A stretch of DNA of 64,000 bases from Sulfurimonas paralvinellae (GCF_014905135.1 NZ_CP041406.1:1612001-1676000); one strand, 5' to 3'. Counted from the stretch's first letter, positions 1-9,230 are shown. The notes: generated from the sequence alone by a model not told the origin. Program-made: numbers and translations.

Positions 1-177
1 AAGATAAACACCTTCACAATGCTCAAGTTCTGCTTTTATCTTGAGCAGACGGGGGATTATCATCTCACGTGTAATCGACGGCAGCCTGTTTGGTATATTT
101 TTAGAAAACAGGTAGCAAAAATAAGCTCTTGCTTTCGTTCTGCCTTCAGCATAGAGTTGTATATCGTGTGCAACCAT
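1..177 (-). CDS. Partial hypothetical protein (N-terminal 59 codons)
   Basis: The frame is open from an ATG at 177 to the window edge. It begins MVAHDIQLYAEGRTKAR and is basic, with no signal peptide. A strong Shine-Dalgarno (GAGGAGG on the minus strand, plus positions 185-191) sits 7 nt before the ATG, which supports both gene and start. It is divergent from waaC. I do not recognise the family from this fragment, and the C-terminus lies outside the window. Confidence 0.6.
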   Translation of the reverse strand, partial: MVAHDIQLYAEGRTKARAYFCYLFSKNIPNRLPSITREMIIPRLLKIKAELEHCEGVYL

Positions 178-231
178 TACCAAACCTCCTCATGATTTAG
201 TCGAATTATATCAAAGATTTACTATTATTGG

Positions 232-237
232 TATAAT
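232..237 (+). promoter_or_regulatory. Consensus -10 box of waaC
   Basis: TATAAT lies at 232-237 in an AT-rich stretch without a clear -35, as usual for Campylobacterota promoters. It covers the upstream ATG at 236, so that codon cannot be the start of a transcript made from here. Transcription should begin near 244-245, essentially at the second in-frame ATG, suggesting a leaderless mRNA. Confidence 0.55.
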
Positions 238-244
238 GTCATCA

Positions 245-1246
245 ATGAATAAAGATATTAAAAAGATTGCCATTGTCAGGCTTTCAGCCCTCGGTGATAT
301 TGTCAACAGCAGTATTGTTTTACAATTTATAAAAGAGTTCTATCCTCACGCAGAGATTTCATGGATAGTGGAAAATGCTTTTGCAGATATACTCAAAAAC
401 GCAAAACATCTCGACCATATTCATCGCGTCGATCTCAAAAGATTTAAAAAAGAAAAAAAATTTAGCTTACTGAGCGAAGAGTACAAAAAACTAAAAAGCA
501 TCGCTGAGTTTGACATTATCATAGACATGCAGGGACTTATTAAATCGGCCATAGTTTCTAGAATACTTGGAAAGAATACGCATGGCTTTGACAAACACTC
601 AACGCGTGAGTCTTTAGCTGCTCTGTTTTACAATACAGCTTCAAACATCGCATATGAGACAAACGTAATTACCCGTAATGCAAAAGTCGTCTCCGATGCT
701 TTAGGTATAAATATTACAGATACTATGATAGAAAATAAAGAGCCCGTTTTTAAAATAACAAAAGAGTTCGAGCTCAGAAGTGACATGAAAAATATTGCCT
801 TTGTCATCGGAGCATCCTGGGAATCTAAACGCTACCCAAAAGAGAAGGTCGCTGAAGTTTGTGACGAGCTTGGGGAACAGTGCTACATAATCTGGGGAAA
901 TGACAAAGAATTTGAAGATGCAGAGTGGATATGTAAGCACTCAGAGTATGCTACACTTGCACCGAAACTCACCTTAGATGAACTCATCTCTTTTATCTCC
1001 CATATGGATCTGCTTATGGGCAACGACACAGGACCGACACATATAGCATGGGCACAAAACATTCCATCTATCACGCTCTTAGGACCAACTACACTGCGAA
1101 TGATTGGACAAACACCTCAAAACATCAGTATAAAATCACCTTCCCATGTCAATATTTTAAAAATCGATAAAGATGATTTTTCGATCAAAGAGATCAAACC
1201 AGAGCAGATAATCTCTCATGCCAAGGAAATATTATGCAGCGTATAG
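245..1246 (+). CDS. waaC: Lipopolysaccharide heptosyltransferase I
   Basis: GT9-family enzyme that adds the first heptose to Kdo of the LPS inner core, at the cytoplasmic face of the inner membrane. Near the N-terminus is the family signature RLSALGDIVNS. The C-terminal half has the nucleotide-sugar binding part GASWESKRYPKEK and MGNDTGPTHIAWA, typical of WaaC/WaaF. Length is about 333 residues, usual for the family. I place the start at ATG 245 and not ATG 236, because a TATAAT overlaps the latter. The 3' end overlaps the following acyltransferase by 13 nt, so the two LPS genes form an operon. Confidence 0.9.
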   Translation: MNKDIKKIAIVRLSALGDIVNSSIVLQFIKEFYPHAEISWIVENAFADILKNAKHLDHIHRVDLKRFKKEKKFSLLSEEYKKLKSIAEFDIIIDMQGLIKSAIVSRILGKNTHGFDKHSTRESLAALFYNTASNIAYETNVITRNAKVVSDALGINITDTMIENKEPVFKITKEFELRSDMKNIAFVIGASWESKRYPKEKVAEVCDELGEQCYIIWGNDKEFEDAEWICKHSEYATLAPKLTLDELISFISHMDLLMGNDTGPTHIAWAQNIPSITLLGPTTLRMIGQTPQNISIKSPSHVNILKIDKDDFSIKEIKPEQIISHAKEILCSV

Positions 1247-2130
1247 GTTTTTACCTTTTTCTATCTCTTGAAAAGTTTTTAATGTTTTTACCAAAAAAAA
1301 CAAGGCGCTCTTTCTTTGAATCACTTGGAGTCTTGGCTTATTATATTAGTACTCGTTACGGAAAGGTAGTAGAACAAAATCTTCGTTTTGTATTTGAGGA
1401 CTCAATCACTCCTGAACAAATAGATGAGATCAAACGCTATTCTTTCAAACAGATGTTGATCAATTTTCTACACACTATGGAAAGCCGCTACTATACTCCT
1501 GATGAGATCACCCAAAACATCACCTTTGAAAACCTAGAAATCGTACAAAAAGCACAACAGGAAAAAAGGCCCATCATATTTGTAACCGCCCACTACGGAG
1601 CATGGGAATTAGCAGGTCGTGCACTAAGCTATAAAATCGAACCTATCCTCATCATCTATAAAAAAATGAAAAACAAGTTCTTTGAAAACTATCTTCTATC
1701 ATCGCGTGAAAAATGGAAAATGACCTATGCAGAGCGCCATGGAGCAACAAGAGCAATGATGAAAACATTACGAAAAGGCGGGGCTATGGCAATTTTAATA
1801 GATACCAATGTCAACAAGAACGAAGCTGTCAAAGTTAAGTTTTTAGGTCACGAAATCTCTCAAATCAAGACAACTGCCTATTTTGCAAGAAAATACAATG
1901 CTGCCCTTATTCCGGCACTGATTCATACAGAAGATGATGAGAACTACACTATACGATTTGACAGTGAAATTGTTCCGCCAAAAACCGACAATGAAGAAAG
2001 AGACATTCAAGTCTCCATGCAGATGCAAACTGACTGGCTGAGTAAAGAGATACTCAAAGAGCCAAAACCATGGTTTTGGCTTCACAGAAGATTTAAAGAG
2101 GATTATCCAGAAATATACAAACGAAACTAA
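1234..2130 (+). CDS. lpxL: Lipid A late acyltransferase (LpxL/HtrB/WaaM type)
   Basis: Transfers a secondary acyl chain to Kdo-lipid A at the inner membrane. The 298 residues show an N-terminal hydrophobic anchor (about residues 3-20) and the lysophospholipid-acyltransferase catalytic motif H-X4-E at His120-Glu125 (TAHYGAWELAG). The C-terminal PKPWFWLHRRF is typical of the family. Its ATG lies inside the end of waaC (13-nt overlap), indicating translational coupling. It meets the minus-strand permease tail to tail with a 4-nt overlap. Which acyl position it uses cannot be read from sequence, so the symbol names the family only. Confidence 0.87.
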   Translation: MQRIGFYLFLSLEKFLMFLPKKTRRSFFESLGVLAYYISTRYGKVVEQNLRFVFEDSITPEQIDEIKRYSFKQMLINFLHTMESRYYTPDEITQNITFENLEIVQKAQQEKRPIIFVTAHYGAWELAGRALSYKIEPILIIYKKMKNKFFENYLLSSREKWKMTYAERHGATRAMMKTLRKGGAMAILIDTNVNKNEAVKVKFLGHEISQIKTTAYFARKYNAALIPALIHTEDDENYTIRFDSEIVPPKTDNEERDIQVSMQMQTDWLSKEILKEPKPWFWLHRRFKEDYPEIYKRN

Positions 2131-3182
2131 TCGTCATTTGACTTTCCTTCACACTCCCTGGTCTGTGCTTCAAAAAGTTTTAAAACAGTAAGAAAAAAGG
2201 CTGTTATTGCAGGGCCTAAAATCATGCCCCAAAAACCAAACGTTGTCAATCCTGCGATAATTGCAAAGAAAATAACCATCTCATTCATCTTTGTATCGTC
2301 ATCATTGAGCAGTTTTTTATTGATCCATTTGATAATGAGCGGTTTTACAAAAGTATCTGCAACTATAGAGATGACAACTATAGAATAAAGTGCAATAAAA
2401 ATCGCACTACCGGAGTTGCCTATGGCAAATTCATAAATCATAAACGGCAGCCACATCAAAGCTCCGCCAACTACCGGAATCAAAGAGGCAAAACCATACA
2501 TGATGCCAAAAAGAAGTCCATTATAACCCATAAAAGAGACGGCAATGCCAAAAAGCGCCCCCTCGAACATCGCTGTAGTAATAATGGAGTAAAAGACAAC
2601 ACTCATCACGGCAGAAAGCTCCCGCGTGAGCAATGAACTCTCTTCTACGGACATCTGCAACACACGCTTTAAAAATCCCATAATGGCAGCACCGTTATAC
2701 AAAGCGAAAAAGTAAAAGACAATAACAAGAAATGCATTTTTTAAAAACCCTGCACTAAAAGCTCCTATTTTTGCCGCGATGCTCAATGCATACGCCGTAA
2801 TTGTATTAATATTCACTTCAGCAAAAGAGTCTTTGATATATGGTTTTATAAAAAGTAAAAACTCCGGTGGATTTGTAATGAAACCATTGATGTAAAGTTC
2901 GACTTTCTGCAGTGTATCCGGCTGTAAATGCTTAAGCCAAATTGTCAAATTTCCCAAAAAGTACCCAAGCGGTGCAAAAAACAAAAGTGCTAACAACAGA
3001 CTTGAAACAGAAGCAGCCAAAAGCTTGGAATGAAGTTTTTCTTCAAAATAATCTTGAATGGTAGAAGTCGAGACAGCAAGCAAAGCTGCAATCGTAATGA
3101 CCATCAAAAAGGGTGCGTACAGCAGATACATCCAATAGAGTGATGTTGCAAAGAGTATGGCTATAAAATACTGCGGTTTCAA
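2127..3182 (-). CDS. AI-2E/PerM family membrane protein
   Basis: A polytopic inner-membrane protein of 351 residues with about seven or eight hydrophobic segments. One pair sits at the N-terminus (residues 5-40) and a cluster lies in the C-terminal half ([46 protein letters not shown]). The GGALMWLP and GFWGMILGP segments are hallmarks of the AI-2E transporter/PerM/YdiK family (PF01594), whose substrates vary and are often unknown. It overlaps ruvB by 4 nt (ATGA), so it belongs to the panB-ruvB transcript. The C-terminus is charged and cytoplasmic-looking. Confidence 0.82.
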   Translation of the reverse strand: MKPQYFIAILFATSLYWMYLLYAPFLMVITIAALLAVSTSTIQDYFEEKLHSKLLAASVSSLLLALLFFAPLGYFLGNLTIWLKHLQPDTLQKVELYINGFITNPPEFLLFIKPYIKDSFAEVNINTITAYALSIAAKIGAFSAGFLKNAFLVIVFYFFALYNGAAIMGFLKRVLQMSVEESSLLTRELSAVMSVVFYSIITTAMFEGALFGIAVSFMGYNGLLFGIMYGFASLIPVVGGALMWLPFMIYEFAIGNSGSAIFIALYSIVVISIVADTFVKPLIIKWINKKLLNDDDTKMNEMVIFFAIIAGLTTFGFWGMILGPAITAFFLTVLKLFEAQTRECEGKSNDD

Positions 3183-4207
3183 AAGAGTGTCCCATCCTCA
3201 TTTATATTGTTCATATTTAATACATCATACGTTGCTCGAGTAGCCCTGCGCCCTTTTGCCGTTCTCTCCAAGTAGCCGTTTGCGATGAGATACGGCTCAA
3301 GAACATCTTCAACCGTACCTTCATCTTCGCTTAGGGCGGCAGCAATGGTACTTAGACCCATCGGACGACCATTCGAACTTGCCAACAGTTTTAAAAGCCG
3401 CAAATCCATTTCATCAAACCCATGTGAATTGATGCCAAGTTCATCCAAAGCGTATTGTGTCCGCTGATGATGAATATGCTCTTCATCTGCCACCTCAGCA
3501 AAATCCCTCACACGGCGTAACAGACGTAGAGCGATACGCGGTGTCCCTCGACTTCGTTTTGCAATTTCAAGTGCTGCTTCATGAACAATTTCACGTTCAA
3601 GTTTTGCAGATGCCTGTTTAATAATCTCTGCCAACTCATCATGAGAGTAGAAGTTCATACGAAAGCTCATGCCAAAGCGGTCACGCAACGGATTTGAAAG
3701 CATACCCGCACGTGTCGTAGCACCGATGAGCGTAAAACGCGGCAGATCGATTTTTACTGTCTGTGCAGCCGGACCGCTTCCTATGATAATGTCTATGCGG
3801 TAATCTTCCATAGAAGAGTAGAGTATCTCTTCTACTGCAGGAGAGAGCCTGTGTATCTCATCTATAAAAAGAATATCACCCTCTTCCAGATTTGTAAGAA
3901 TCGCAGCCAGATCTCCACTTTTTTCTATCATCGGTGCAGCCGTAACTTTAATATTTGAGTTCATTTCATTGGCAATGATCAGAGCAAGCGTTGTCTTTCC
4001 GAGTCCCGGAGGTCCATAAAAAAGAACATGGTCAAGAGCTTCATCTCTTTTCTTGCTTGCTTCTATAAAAACAGAAAGATTCTTTTTAATCTGCTCCTGA
4101 CCTATATACTCACTCCATGCATCAGGGCGCAGTGTCTGTTCACTGCTGGCATCTTCCAATGAAAAAGTTTCTATATCCACAACTCTATCCATAGACATAT
4201 CACCCAT
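3179..4207 (-). CDS. ruvB: Holliday junction branch migration ATPase RuvB
   Basis: Hexameric AAA+ motor that drives branch migration with RuvA during recombinational repair. Walker A is GPPGLGKT at about 65-72. Walker B is [10 protein letters not shown], sensor 1 is LIGATTRAG, and the arginine finger region is NPLRDRFGM. The winged-helix C-terminus ends with [12 protein letters not shown]. At 342 residues it has the usual length. It starts in a TAATG overlap with the panB stop. Three in-frame Met codons lie close together (residues 1, 4, 6), so the exact start is uncertain by a few residues. ruvA and ruvC are not in the window. Confidence 0.95.
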   Translation of the reverse strand: MGDMSMDRVVDIETFSLEDASSEQTLRPDAWSEYIGQEQIKKNLSVFIEASKKRDEALDHVLFYGPPGLGKTTLALIIANEMNSNIKVTAAPMIEKSGDLAAILTNLEEGDILFIDEIHRLSPAVEEILYSSMEDYRIDIIIGSGPAAQTVKIDLPRFTLIGATTRAGMLSNPLRDRFGMSFRMNFYSHDELAEIIKQASAKLEREIVHEAALEIAKRSRGTPRIALRLLRRVRDFAEVADEEHIHHQRTQYALDELGINSHGFDEMDLRLLKLLASSNGRPMGLSTIAAALSEDEGTVEDVLEPYLIANGYLERTAKGRRATRATYDVLNMNNINEDGTLF

Positions 4208-4998
4208 TAGTATGTATGTTCCTCAGCAGGAAATGTTCTTGCCGTCACCTCTTTTGCATATGTCGCAACAGCACCTTTTACCAAAGCAGCACCGTCAAGA
4301 TACTTTTTTACAAACTTTGGTGTAAATGCTTCAAAAAGTCCCAGCATATCAGAAAACACAAGCACCTGCCCATCCACATCTTTTCCCGCACCGATTCCAA
4401 TCACAGGAATACTCACTGCCTCTGCCACCACTTTGGCGACATCAGCTTTTGTTCCCTCGATAACCATACAAAAAGCACCCGCCGCCTCAACAGCCTTTGC
4501 ATCGGCTATCAAAGATCTTTTATCCTCTTCATTTTTGCCTTTGATCTTGTAACCGCCTTCACTGCGGACAGATTGCGGTAACAGTCCTATGTGACCGCAA
4601 ACTGCAATACCGTTATCGGTCAAATGTTTGATGATCTCCGCTTTATCCGCACCTCCTTCTATCTTCACACAATCCGCTTGTGAGGATTGAAAAACTTTAA
4701 TGGCATTCTCAAGTGCTTTTTCTTTTGTGCTGTATGTTCCAAAAGGCATATCACACACAACAAAACTCTCCGGTGCACCTGCACAAACGGCATTCGTGTG
4801 GTAGATCATCTGATCGAGTGTCGCTGAGATGGTATCACTCTTTCCGGCGAAACTCATATTGAGACTGTCCCCCACCAAGATCATGTCGACACTCTCTTGA
4901 AACAGTTTTGCAAAAAGTGCATCATAGGCTGTAATCATCACTAAAGGCTTCACGCCCTTGCTCTTTTTTATCGAAGATATCGTTGCTTTTTTACTCAT
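4207..4998 (-). CDS. panB: 3-methyl-2-oxobutanoate hydroxymethyltransferase
   Basis: First committed step of pantothenate synthesis: it transfers a hydroxymethyl group from methylene-tetrahydrofolate to 2-oxoisovalerate to make ketopantoate. Visible signatures are [27 protein letters not shown] (metal-binding Asp), [29 protein letters not shown] and [18 protein letters not shown]. The 263 residues are complete for this TIM-barrel enzyme. It is first in a panB-ruvB-permease run with 1-nt and 4-nt junctions. The 76-bp gap to the divergent HPt gene holds promoters for both directions. Confidence 0.96.
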   Translation of the reverse strand: MSKKATISSIKKSKGVKPLVMITAYDALFAKLFQESVDMILVGDSLNMSFAGKSDTISATLDQMIYHTNAVCAGAPESFVVCDMPFGTYSTKEKALENAIKVFQSSQADCVKIEGGADKAEIIKHLTDNGIAVCGHIGLLPQSVRSEGGYKIKGKNEEDKRSLIADAKAVEAAGAFCMVIEGTKADVAKVVAEAVSIPVIGIGAGKDVDGQVLVFSDMLGLFEAFTPKFVKKYLDGAALVKGAVATYAKEVTARTFPAEEHTY

Positions 4999-5045
4999 TG
5001 AAAAACTCTTTTTAAATTTGTAGATATATTTTAACCAAATATTGC

Positions 5046-5068
5046 TATAATTTAAACAACAATTGGAG
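5046..5068 (+). promoter_or_regulatory. -10 box and RBS of the HPt gene
   Basis: TATAAT at 5046-5051 is followed by the Shine-Dalgarno GGAG at 5065-5068, six nt before ATG 5075. This spacing decides the start: an upstream in-frame TTG at 5063 overlaps the RBS and is rejected. Confidence 0.6.
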
Positions 5069-5074
5069 TATTTG

Positions 5075-5476
5075 ATGGGTATACGAAGTGATTTAGATGC
5101 TAATTTTGATTTTGAAATTGTGGATGAGTTTCTAGACCACTACGCAATGATGGTTGACAGCATGGAAGTAATGATAGTAGATCTATCAAAGCCGAACATG
5201 TATGAACGAAGTGTCAACGAACTTTTTCGTGTCTTTCACAACATTAAATCCGCTTCGGCATACCTCAAAATTGTACCTATGAACAAACTTGCCGAATTTG
5301 TAGAAAATGAGCTCGAAGAACTCCGCAATAAAAAGCCGCCGGTATCTTCAGAGACAGTGGACTGGCTGCTAAATATTAGCGATATGTTCGCAACATGGCA
5401 AGATGACTTTAAAATGGACAATGAACTCAGCAAGATCAAATACTCTCTGCTAAAAATACCTGACTTGGAAAAATAA
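5075..5476 (+). CDS. HPt-like histidine phosphotransfer protein
   Basis: A small acidic, all-helical protein of 133 residues. The segment FRVFHNIKSASAYL matches the HPt phosphorylation-site pattern (F-H-x-hydrophobic-K-[GS]), placing the candidate phospho-His at about residue 55. The rest is helical, with a PPVSSETVDWLL linker to the last helices. No kinase or receiver domain is attached, so it would act as a free shuttle in a two-component relay or chemotaxis. It lies 5 nt before trpA and may share its transcript, but no partner kinase is nearby. Function beyond HPt is not known. Confidence 0.72.
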   Translation: MGIRSDLDANFDFEIVDEFLDHYAMMVDSMEVMIVDLSKPNMYERSVNELFRVFHNIKSASAYLKIVPMNKLAEFVENELEELRNKKPPVSSETVDWLLNISDMFATWQDDFKMDNELSKIKYSLLKIPDLEK

Positions 5477-5481
5477 CATTT

Positions 5482-6222
5482 ATGAAAAACTTAGTAGCTT
5501 ACATAACTTCAGGCTATCCTGATAAAAATTTCTCAATTGACTTGGCACTCTCACTTGGTCAAAACGGTGTAGACACCCTTGAACTCGGAGTACCATTTTC
5601 AGACCCTGTTGCCGATGGCCCTGCCATTGAAAATGCAAACCATAAAGCATTGGAGCTTGGATTTAAGTTTAAAGACCTTCTTGCAATCTCTAAAGAGGTC
5701 GCACCAAAAGTAGATACACTCTGGATGGGCTATTTCAATAGTTTTTATCAGCAAAATATGGAAACACTCATACCTCACGCAAAAGAACTCGGCGTGAACG
5801 GTTTGATAATTCCGGATGTTCCTCATGAAGAGGCGCTTGCTTATAAAAAACTCTTTGATGATAACGAGATGGCGAACATCTCTTTTGTCGCACCGACAGA
5901 TTCAGAGCAACGCATCCAAGAGATCGTAAAAGATGCAAAAAAATTTATTTACATGGTAGCGTATACAGGCATTACGGGTGCAGGAACAGCAGAAGATTTG
6001 CAGCCTTTTTTAGCAGATATCAAAAAATATACGCAAACACCGGTCTATGTCGGTTTTGGTGTGAATGAGAAAACAGCGAAAGAGAAGGTAAAAGGAGCAG
6101 ACGGTGTTATTGTCGGAAGTGCCTTTATCAACATTCTTCTCGACGATTCCCTTTCAAAAAATCAACAAATAGACAAATGCAGCAGTTTGGCAAAAGAGAT
6201 CAAAGAAAAGATCAATTCATAA
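5482..6222 (+). CDS. trpA: Tryptophan synthase alpha subunit
   Basis: Cleaves indole-3-glycerol phosphate to indole and glyceraldehyde 3-phosphate, passing indole to TrpB. The TIM-barrel motifs are clear: LELGVPFSDPVADGP carries the catalytic Glu34 and Asp45, followed by GLIIPDVPHEEA, YTGITGAG and VYVGFGVNEKTA. The 246 residues are slightly shorter than enterobacterial TrpA but complete. No other trp gene is adjacent; its neighbours are an HPt gene and, on the other strand, a phytase-like gene that it overlaps tail to tail by 11 nt. The trp pathway is therefore dispersed at this locus. Confidence 0.95.
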   Translation: MKNLVAYITSGYPDKNFSIDLALSLGQNGVDTLELGVPFSDPVADGPAIENANHKALELGFKFKDLLAISKEVAPKVDTLWMGYFNSFYQQNMETLIPHAKELGVNGLIIPDVPHEEALAYKKLFDDNEMANISFVAPTDSEQRIQEIVKDAKKFIYMVAYTGITGAGTAEDLQPFLADIKKYTQTPVYVGFGVNEKTAKEKVKGADGVIVGSAFINILLDDSLSKNQQIDKCSSLAKEIKEKINS

Positions 6223-7117
6223 TTTCAAAAAGCACTAAGAGTGTTTTTTGAAACATCGAGTCATTATCATCACTGACCATCAAAAATCTATTTTTCCCCA
6301 CTTTCGTAACTCCTTCAAAATTATCAATATGCCATCCGGCATCAGAATCAAGTTTTGCAATCAACTCACGCTGACAGACTCTTTTTTCATTGCAATTCGC
6401 CAAATTGACCTTCACTAAAGATGTAATGTGACGATTGGTGAGATAACTATACTCACGCAAGAGTATTAGCAAATTGTCCGAATCTATGAACGCAATATCC
6501 GTTACTGCGCCTTGAGCGTGAAATTTCCAAAGTTCATCTTTGGCATAGAGTGTATGGTATTTGCTGTTTTTGTCTTTTAACGGTAGTTCCGGAATGGTTA
6601 TAATTCCATATTTTTGAGAATAGGCGACACTCTCCAATCCTTTATTTGGACTCTGATACTTTTCATTATCTTCCAAAAGAGCATTAAGTTTCATTTTTTT
6701 TATTTTTTTACCCCTGCGTGAGCAAAAAAGCACTCTATTTTTACGTTCAAAAGAGATTAAAAAGCCATCTTTATAGAAAGTTATTCCCTCTGAATCCCTC
6801 TTCTTTTTCTTGAACGGCTCTGATTTTTTATTTCTCAAAAGATAATGCTCACGCAGCGTGAGTTTTTGGATTCTATCATTTTGTACAATGATGTCAAAAA
6901 GGTACAAACTGCCCTGATCACTCAAAGCGTATAACATATTATCTTTATAAACCAAACCTGAAAACTCATGAACATTTGGAAATTGCAGCTCTTTTGCATC
7001 TAAAATTTTTATACTATTCTGTGTAGCTTGTTGTTTGGCAGGAGTGATTGTATATGCAGTCATATCTGCGTGAAGCATATGTTGTAATGCAAAAATTAAA
7101 ATGATACTTTTAAACAT
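6212..7117 (-). CDS. Secreted esterase-like/phytase-like beta-propeller protein
   Basis: The 301 residues begin with a short signal peptide (MFKSIILIFALQHMLHAD). Beta-rich repeats follow, with FPNVHEFSGLVYKDNMLYALSDQG, RDSEGITFYKDGFLISFER, KGLESVAYSQKYG and WHIDNFEGVTKVGKNRFLMVSDDN. The repeated S/E-G-hydrophobic and SD(D/Q)N/G motifs match the esterase-like activity of phytase domain (PF13449). The mature protein would be periplasmic. The family name reflects similarity, and substrate is generally unproven. It is monocistronic, between trpA (convergent) and tRNA-Arg(CCU). Confidence 0.75.
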   Translation of the reverse strand: MFKSIILIFALQHMLHADMTAYTITPAKQQATQNSIKILDAKELQFPNVHEFSGLVYKDNMLYALSDQGSLYLFDIIVQNDRIQKLTLREHYLLRNKKSEPFKKKKRDSEGITFYKDGFLISFERKNRVLFCSRRGKKIKKMKLNALLEDNEKYQSPNKGLESVAYSQKYGIITIPELPLKDKNSKYHTLYAKDELWKFHAQGAVTDIAFIDSDNLLILLREYSYLTNRHITSLVKVNLANCNEKRVCQRELIAKLDSDAGWHIDNFEGVTKVGKNRFLMVSDDNDSMFQKTLLVLFEIMN

Positions 7118-7134
7118 TGTTTCGTTCTTTCACT

Positions 7135-7210
7135 TGGTCTCCCTACGTGGACTCGAACCACGAGCTATCCCTTAGGAGGGGACTGCTTTATCCAGTTAAG
7201 CGATAAGGAG
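7135..7210 (-). tRNA. tRNA-Arg (anticodon CCU)
   Basis: A full cloverleaf folds on the minus strand: acceptor CTCCTTA/TAGGGAG, D-arm GCTT/AAGC, anticodon stem GTCCC/GGGAT around loop CTCCTAA (anticodon CCU, reads AGG), T-stem CGTGG/CCACG, discriminator A and an encoded CCA at 7135-7137. It lies 71 bp from the left attachment repeat of the integrated element. It was probably the second gene of a tRNA-Arg pair before insertion. Confidence 0.95.
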
Positions 7211-7644
7211 AAATACATTGTGCTAGATAAGAAAATATTTTGTTTTATAAAAGTTAAAAATTTGGAAGTTAATGAAGTAAGTATGGTGCGCCCGAAAATA
7301 TAGCGTTTTCTCTCTAACTCCGTCAGTGCAGTCCATACAGCCATTTTGAAATTTTCCTTTTAAGTTGTTATAAAGTTGTCATCTCTGTGAAAGTATATCT
7401 GCACCATTCTGATTCTACTATTAAATCTATATTTTATCTTTTGAATTTATTTCATTTCATTTAATGAAATGAGATGAGATAAAATATGAACTGAATTCTG
7501 CTAAAAAATTATATAAATTGCTATATAGTAATTATGAGTGAAAAGAGATTTTCAGCTATATACAAAAAAGATACTTTTAGAAAAAACAATTTCCCCTTTT
7601 TAGATTTTTGATATATTTTTTAAGTATTAATTTTCTTCATTTTA
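7211..7644. other. Non-coding left end of the integrated element
   Basis: Besides the attachment repeat at 7282-7295 there is no credible gene. A large imperfect palindrome spans 7430-7487: outer arms TATTTTATCT and AGATAAAATA enclose an inner CATTTCATT/AATGAAATG inverted repeat. The stretch then becomes extremely AT-rich up to the iterons, as expected beside a plasmid-type replication origin. Confidence 0.5.
7282..7295. repeat. Left attachment site (attL), 14-bp direct repeat
   Basis: TATGGTGCGCCCGA here is identical to 15760-15773, where it is the 3' terminus (including CCA) of tRNA-Arg(GCG). Only the tRNA end is copied here, with no cloverleaf. This is the classical footprint of a tyrosine recombinase inserting at a tRNA 3' end and leaving the tRNA intact at the integrase side. 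Confidence 0.88.
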
Positions 7645-7740
7645 CTATAGTATAAAAGGATAAAAACTATAGTATAAAAGGATAATTTTTAATTTTTAGC
7701 TATAGTATAAAAGGATAAAAACTATAGTATAAAAGGATAA
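7645..7740. repeat. Four iterons, candidate replication origin
   Basis: The 19-bp unit CTATAGTATAAAAGGATAA occurs exactly at 7645-7663, 7667-7685, 7700-7718 and 7722-7740. Starts are spaced 22, 33 and 22 bp, multiples of 11, so all copies face the same side of the helix. The block is a 55-bp tandem duplication of a two-iteron unit. Phased iterons upstream of a Rep_3-type gene (starts at 8214) are the expected binding sites of that initiator. Confidence 0.85.
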
Positions 7741-8008
7741 TTTTTAATTTTTAAAATCTTTTAGAATATCATATTCTAGGTAGTTTCAAGGAATTTGTAA
7801 AAAATTCCATCATGTTATTATATTAAAGAGCATGAGTGCTGTATATTTCTATAAGGTTTTCTAAACCTTAGAAATTGTTCCAGATACTTTTGTGAAAAAA
7901 TATCCTCATAATTTTCATAAATGAAAATTATTCTACCCTCCGATTATTTCTCTTTTCAAAAATTAAAAATTTTTTCATTGAGAAATATATCGTTCCTCCT
8001 ATTGAAAC

Positions 8009-8094
8009 ACATAATGTCCTGCAACAATAATATTTTAAAATATTCCCCTTCCTCCTCAATCGTGAGGAGTTTTTCCCCAAAGGGGAAAAGAGAT
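8009..8094. repeat. 86-bp inverted repeat, left copy, with two hairpins
   Basis: Nearly identical, in inverted orientation, to 11671-11755, with only a few mismatches. Inside are two tandem hairpins: CTCCTCA-ATCG-TGAGGAG (8052-8069) and TTTTCCCC-AAA-GGGGAAAA (8071-8089). The pair flanks the rep, small-gene and chemoreceptor block. A possible 64-codon frame across it (7921-8115) is not supported by an RBS or promoter. Confidence 0.8.
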
Positions 8095-8134
8095 TCAGGG
8101 GTAAAATTGAAATGAAATAGTCTTCATTTTAATA

Positions 8135-8203
8135 TTTTATATAAATTATCTTTTTTATTTGACAAGGTTATTTTTTTTCTTATAATAGTTATATAACAAA
8201 AAA
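8135..8203 (+). promoter_or_regulatory. rep promoter with palindromic operator
   Basis: TTGACA (8159-8164), 16-bp spacer and TATAAT (8181-8186) make a near-consensus sigma-70 promoter. The perfect palindrome GTTATATAAC (8188-8197) sits on the expected start of transcription. The whole 69-bp block is repeated almost exactly at 9231-9300. The RBS AAAGGA is at 8201-8206. Confidence 0.78.
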
Positions 8204-8213
8204 GGAAATAAAA

Positions 8214-9209
8214 ATGAATATAAATAATGGAGACTATAAAAAAAATAATCAACTAATTAACAGGCTATCATATATAGATGATAAAAAAAATTTAGTATCA
8301 ATAACACTAAATGAAGAAAAACTATTAGAATACTTCTTTTTTTCATTACAAAAAAGACATATTATTAGAAAAGATATTAAAAAAGAAAGTTTTTATTGGG
8401 AGAAAAATGAATGGGGAGAATTTTTAAAATTTAAAACAGATACAAAAGAATTTGAAAGCGTTCAGTTTGAAATAGAATTATATGGCTTAAAAACATTTAT
8501 GAAAGTTGAAGAACAAAACTATATTGAACACATTAGAGAAATATTATCTAGGTTTTCAAAAAGACAAATAAATTATATTAGAAATCTAGAAAATGGAACA
8601 CAAGAAAGAACGATAATGCCTGTTAAGGATTTTATAGTAGATAAAATTAATGGAGAAAAAAATTATAGAGTTTTGGTTCATTTAAATATTGAGTTTTTAT
8701 ATCTATCTTTATTTAAAGATGGACAATATACTCCTCTTAATATAAATACAGTTAAAAATATTCGTTCTAAATACTCATTGCGTATGTATTCCGAAATAGA
8801 AAAAGCATTAAATTTAAAATATGATAAATTGCCGTTAAGAAGCTTAAAAAGTATGAATGAGTTTTTTGGAACAAATCTATCCAAGCAAAAAATGGAACAA
8901 AATATTTATAGAGTTAAACAAGAATTTTTATTAAATCGAATGTATTCGTTTAAATATGAAGTTTATAAAAATGAAAATAAAGAGTGGATTTTTAGCATTA
9001 CAGATATAAAAAAACTTACTGAAAATGACATTATTCTTGATTACGTTGATAGTTATTTGGATTATAGGCTACTTACACCAGAATTAAAACAACAGTTTCA
9101 AAAGAACTATATTTCAAAACTTGAAGAAATTGAACCAGATTCTAAAACTTTAAAATCTGTAAATGCACAAACTAAACACTTACAAAGAAAACAAAAAGAA
9201 AAATTTTAA
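8214..9209 (+). CDS. Rep_3-type plasmid replication initiator
   Basis: A 331-residue basic protein that would bind the upstream iterons and open the origin. It has the two winged-helix layout of the Rep_3/RepB family: an N-terminal domain (about 20-160) and a second domain with NTVKNIRSKYSLRMYSEIEKAL followed by LPLRSLKSMNEFFG, the typical initiator pattern in which a strand-helix segment precedes a recognition helix. A Lys/Gln-rich tail ends the protein. RBS and start are clear. Codon use is extremely AT-rich, like the rest of the element and unlike the host genes. Family assignment is by pattern, not by search. Confidence 0.75.
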   Translation: MNINNGDYKKNNQLINRLSYIDDKKNLVSITLNEEKLLEYFFFSLQKRHIIRKDIKKESFYWEKNEWGEFLKFKTDTKEFESVQFEIELYGLKTFMKVEEQNYIEHIREILSRFSKRQINYIRNLENGTQERTIMPVKDFIVDKINGEKNYRVLVHLNIEFLYLSLFKDGQYTPLNINTVKNIRSKYSLRMYSEIEKALNLKYDKLPLRSLKSMNEFFGTNLSKQKMEQNIYRVKQEFLLNRMYSFKYEVYKNENKEWIFSITDIKKLTENDIILDYVDSYLDYRLLTPELKQQFQKNYISKLEEIEPDSKTLKSVNAQTKHLQRKQKEKF

Positions 9210-9230
9210 TTTTTTAAAACTATAAATAAA

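Noticed and set aside
236-244. Upstream ATG as waaC start
   Set aside because: It is covered by the -10 box TATAAT and would not be on the transcript.
7645-7740. CRISPR array
   Set aside because: Only four short AT-rich repeats with 3-14 bp spacers and an adjacent Rep gene; these are iterons. No cas genes in the window.
7921-8115. 64-codon frame in the left inverted-repeat region
   Set aside because: No RBS or promoter; the frame runs straight through the double-hairpin repeat and its inverted copy does not keep a matching gene.
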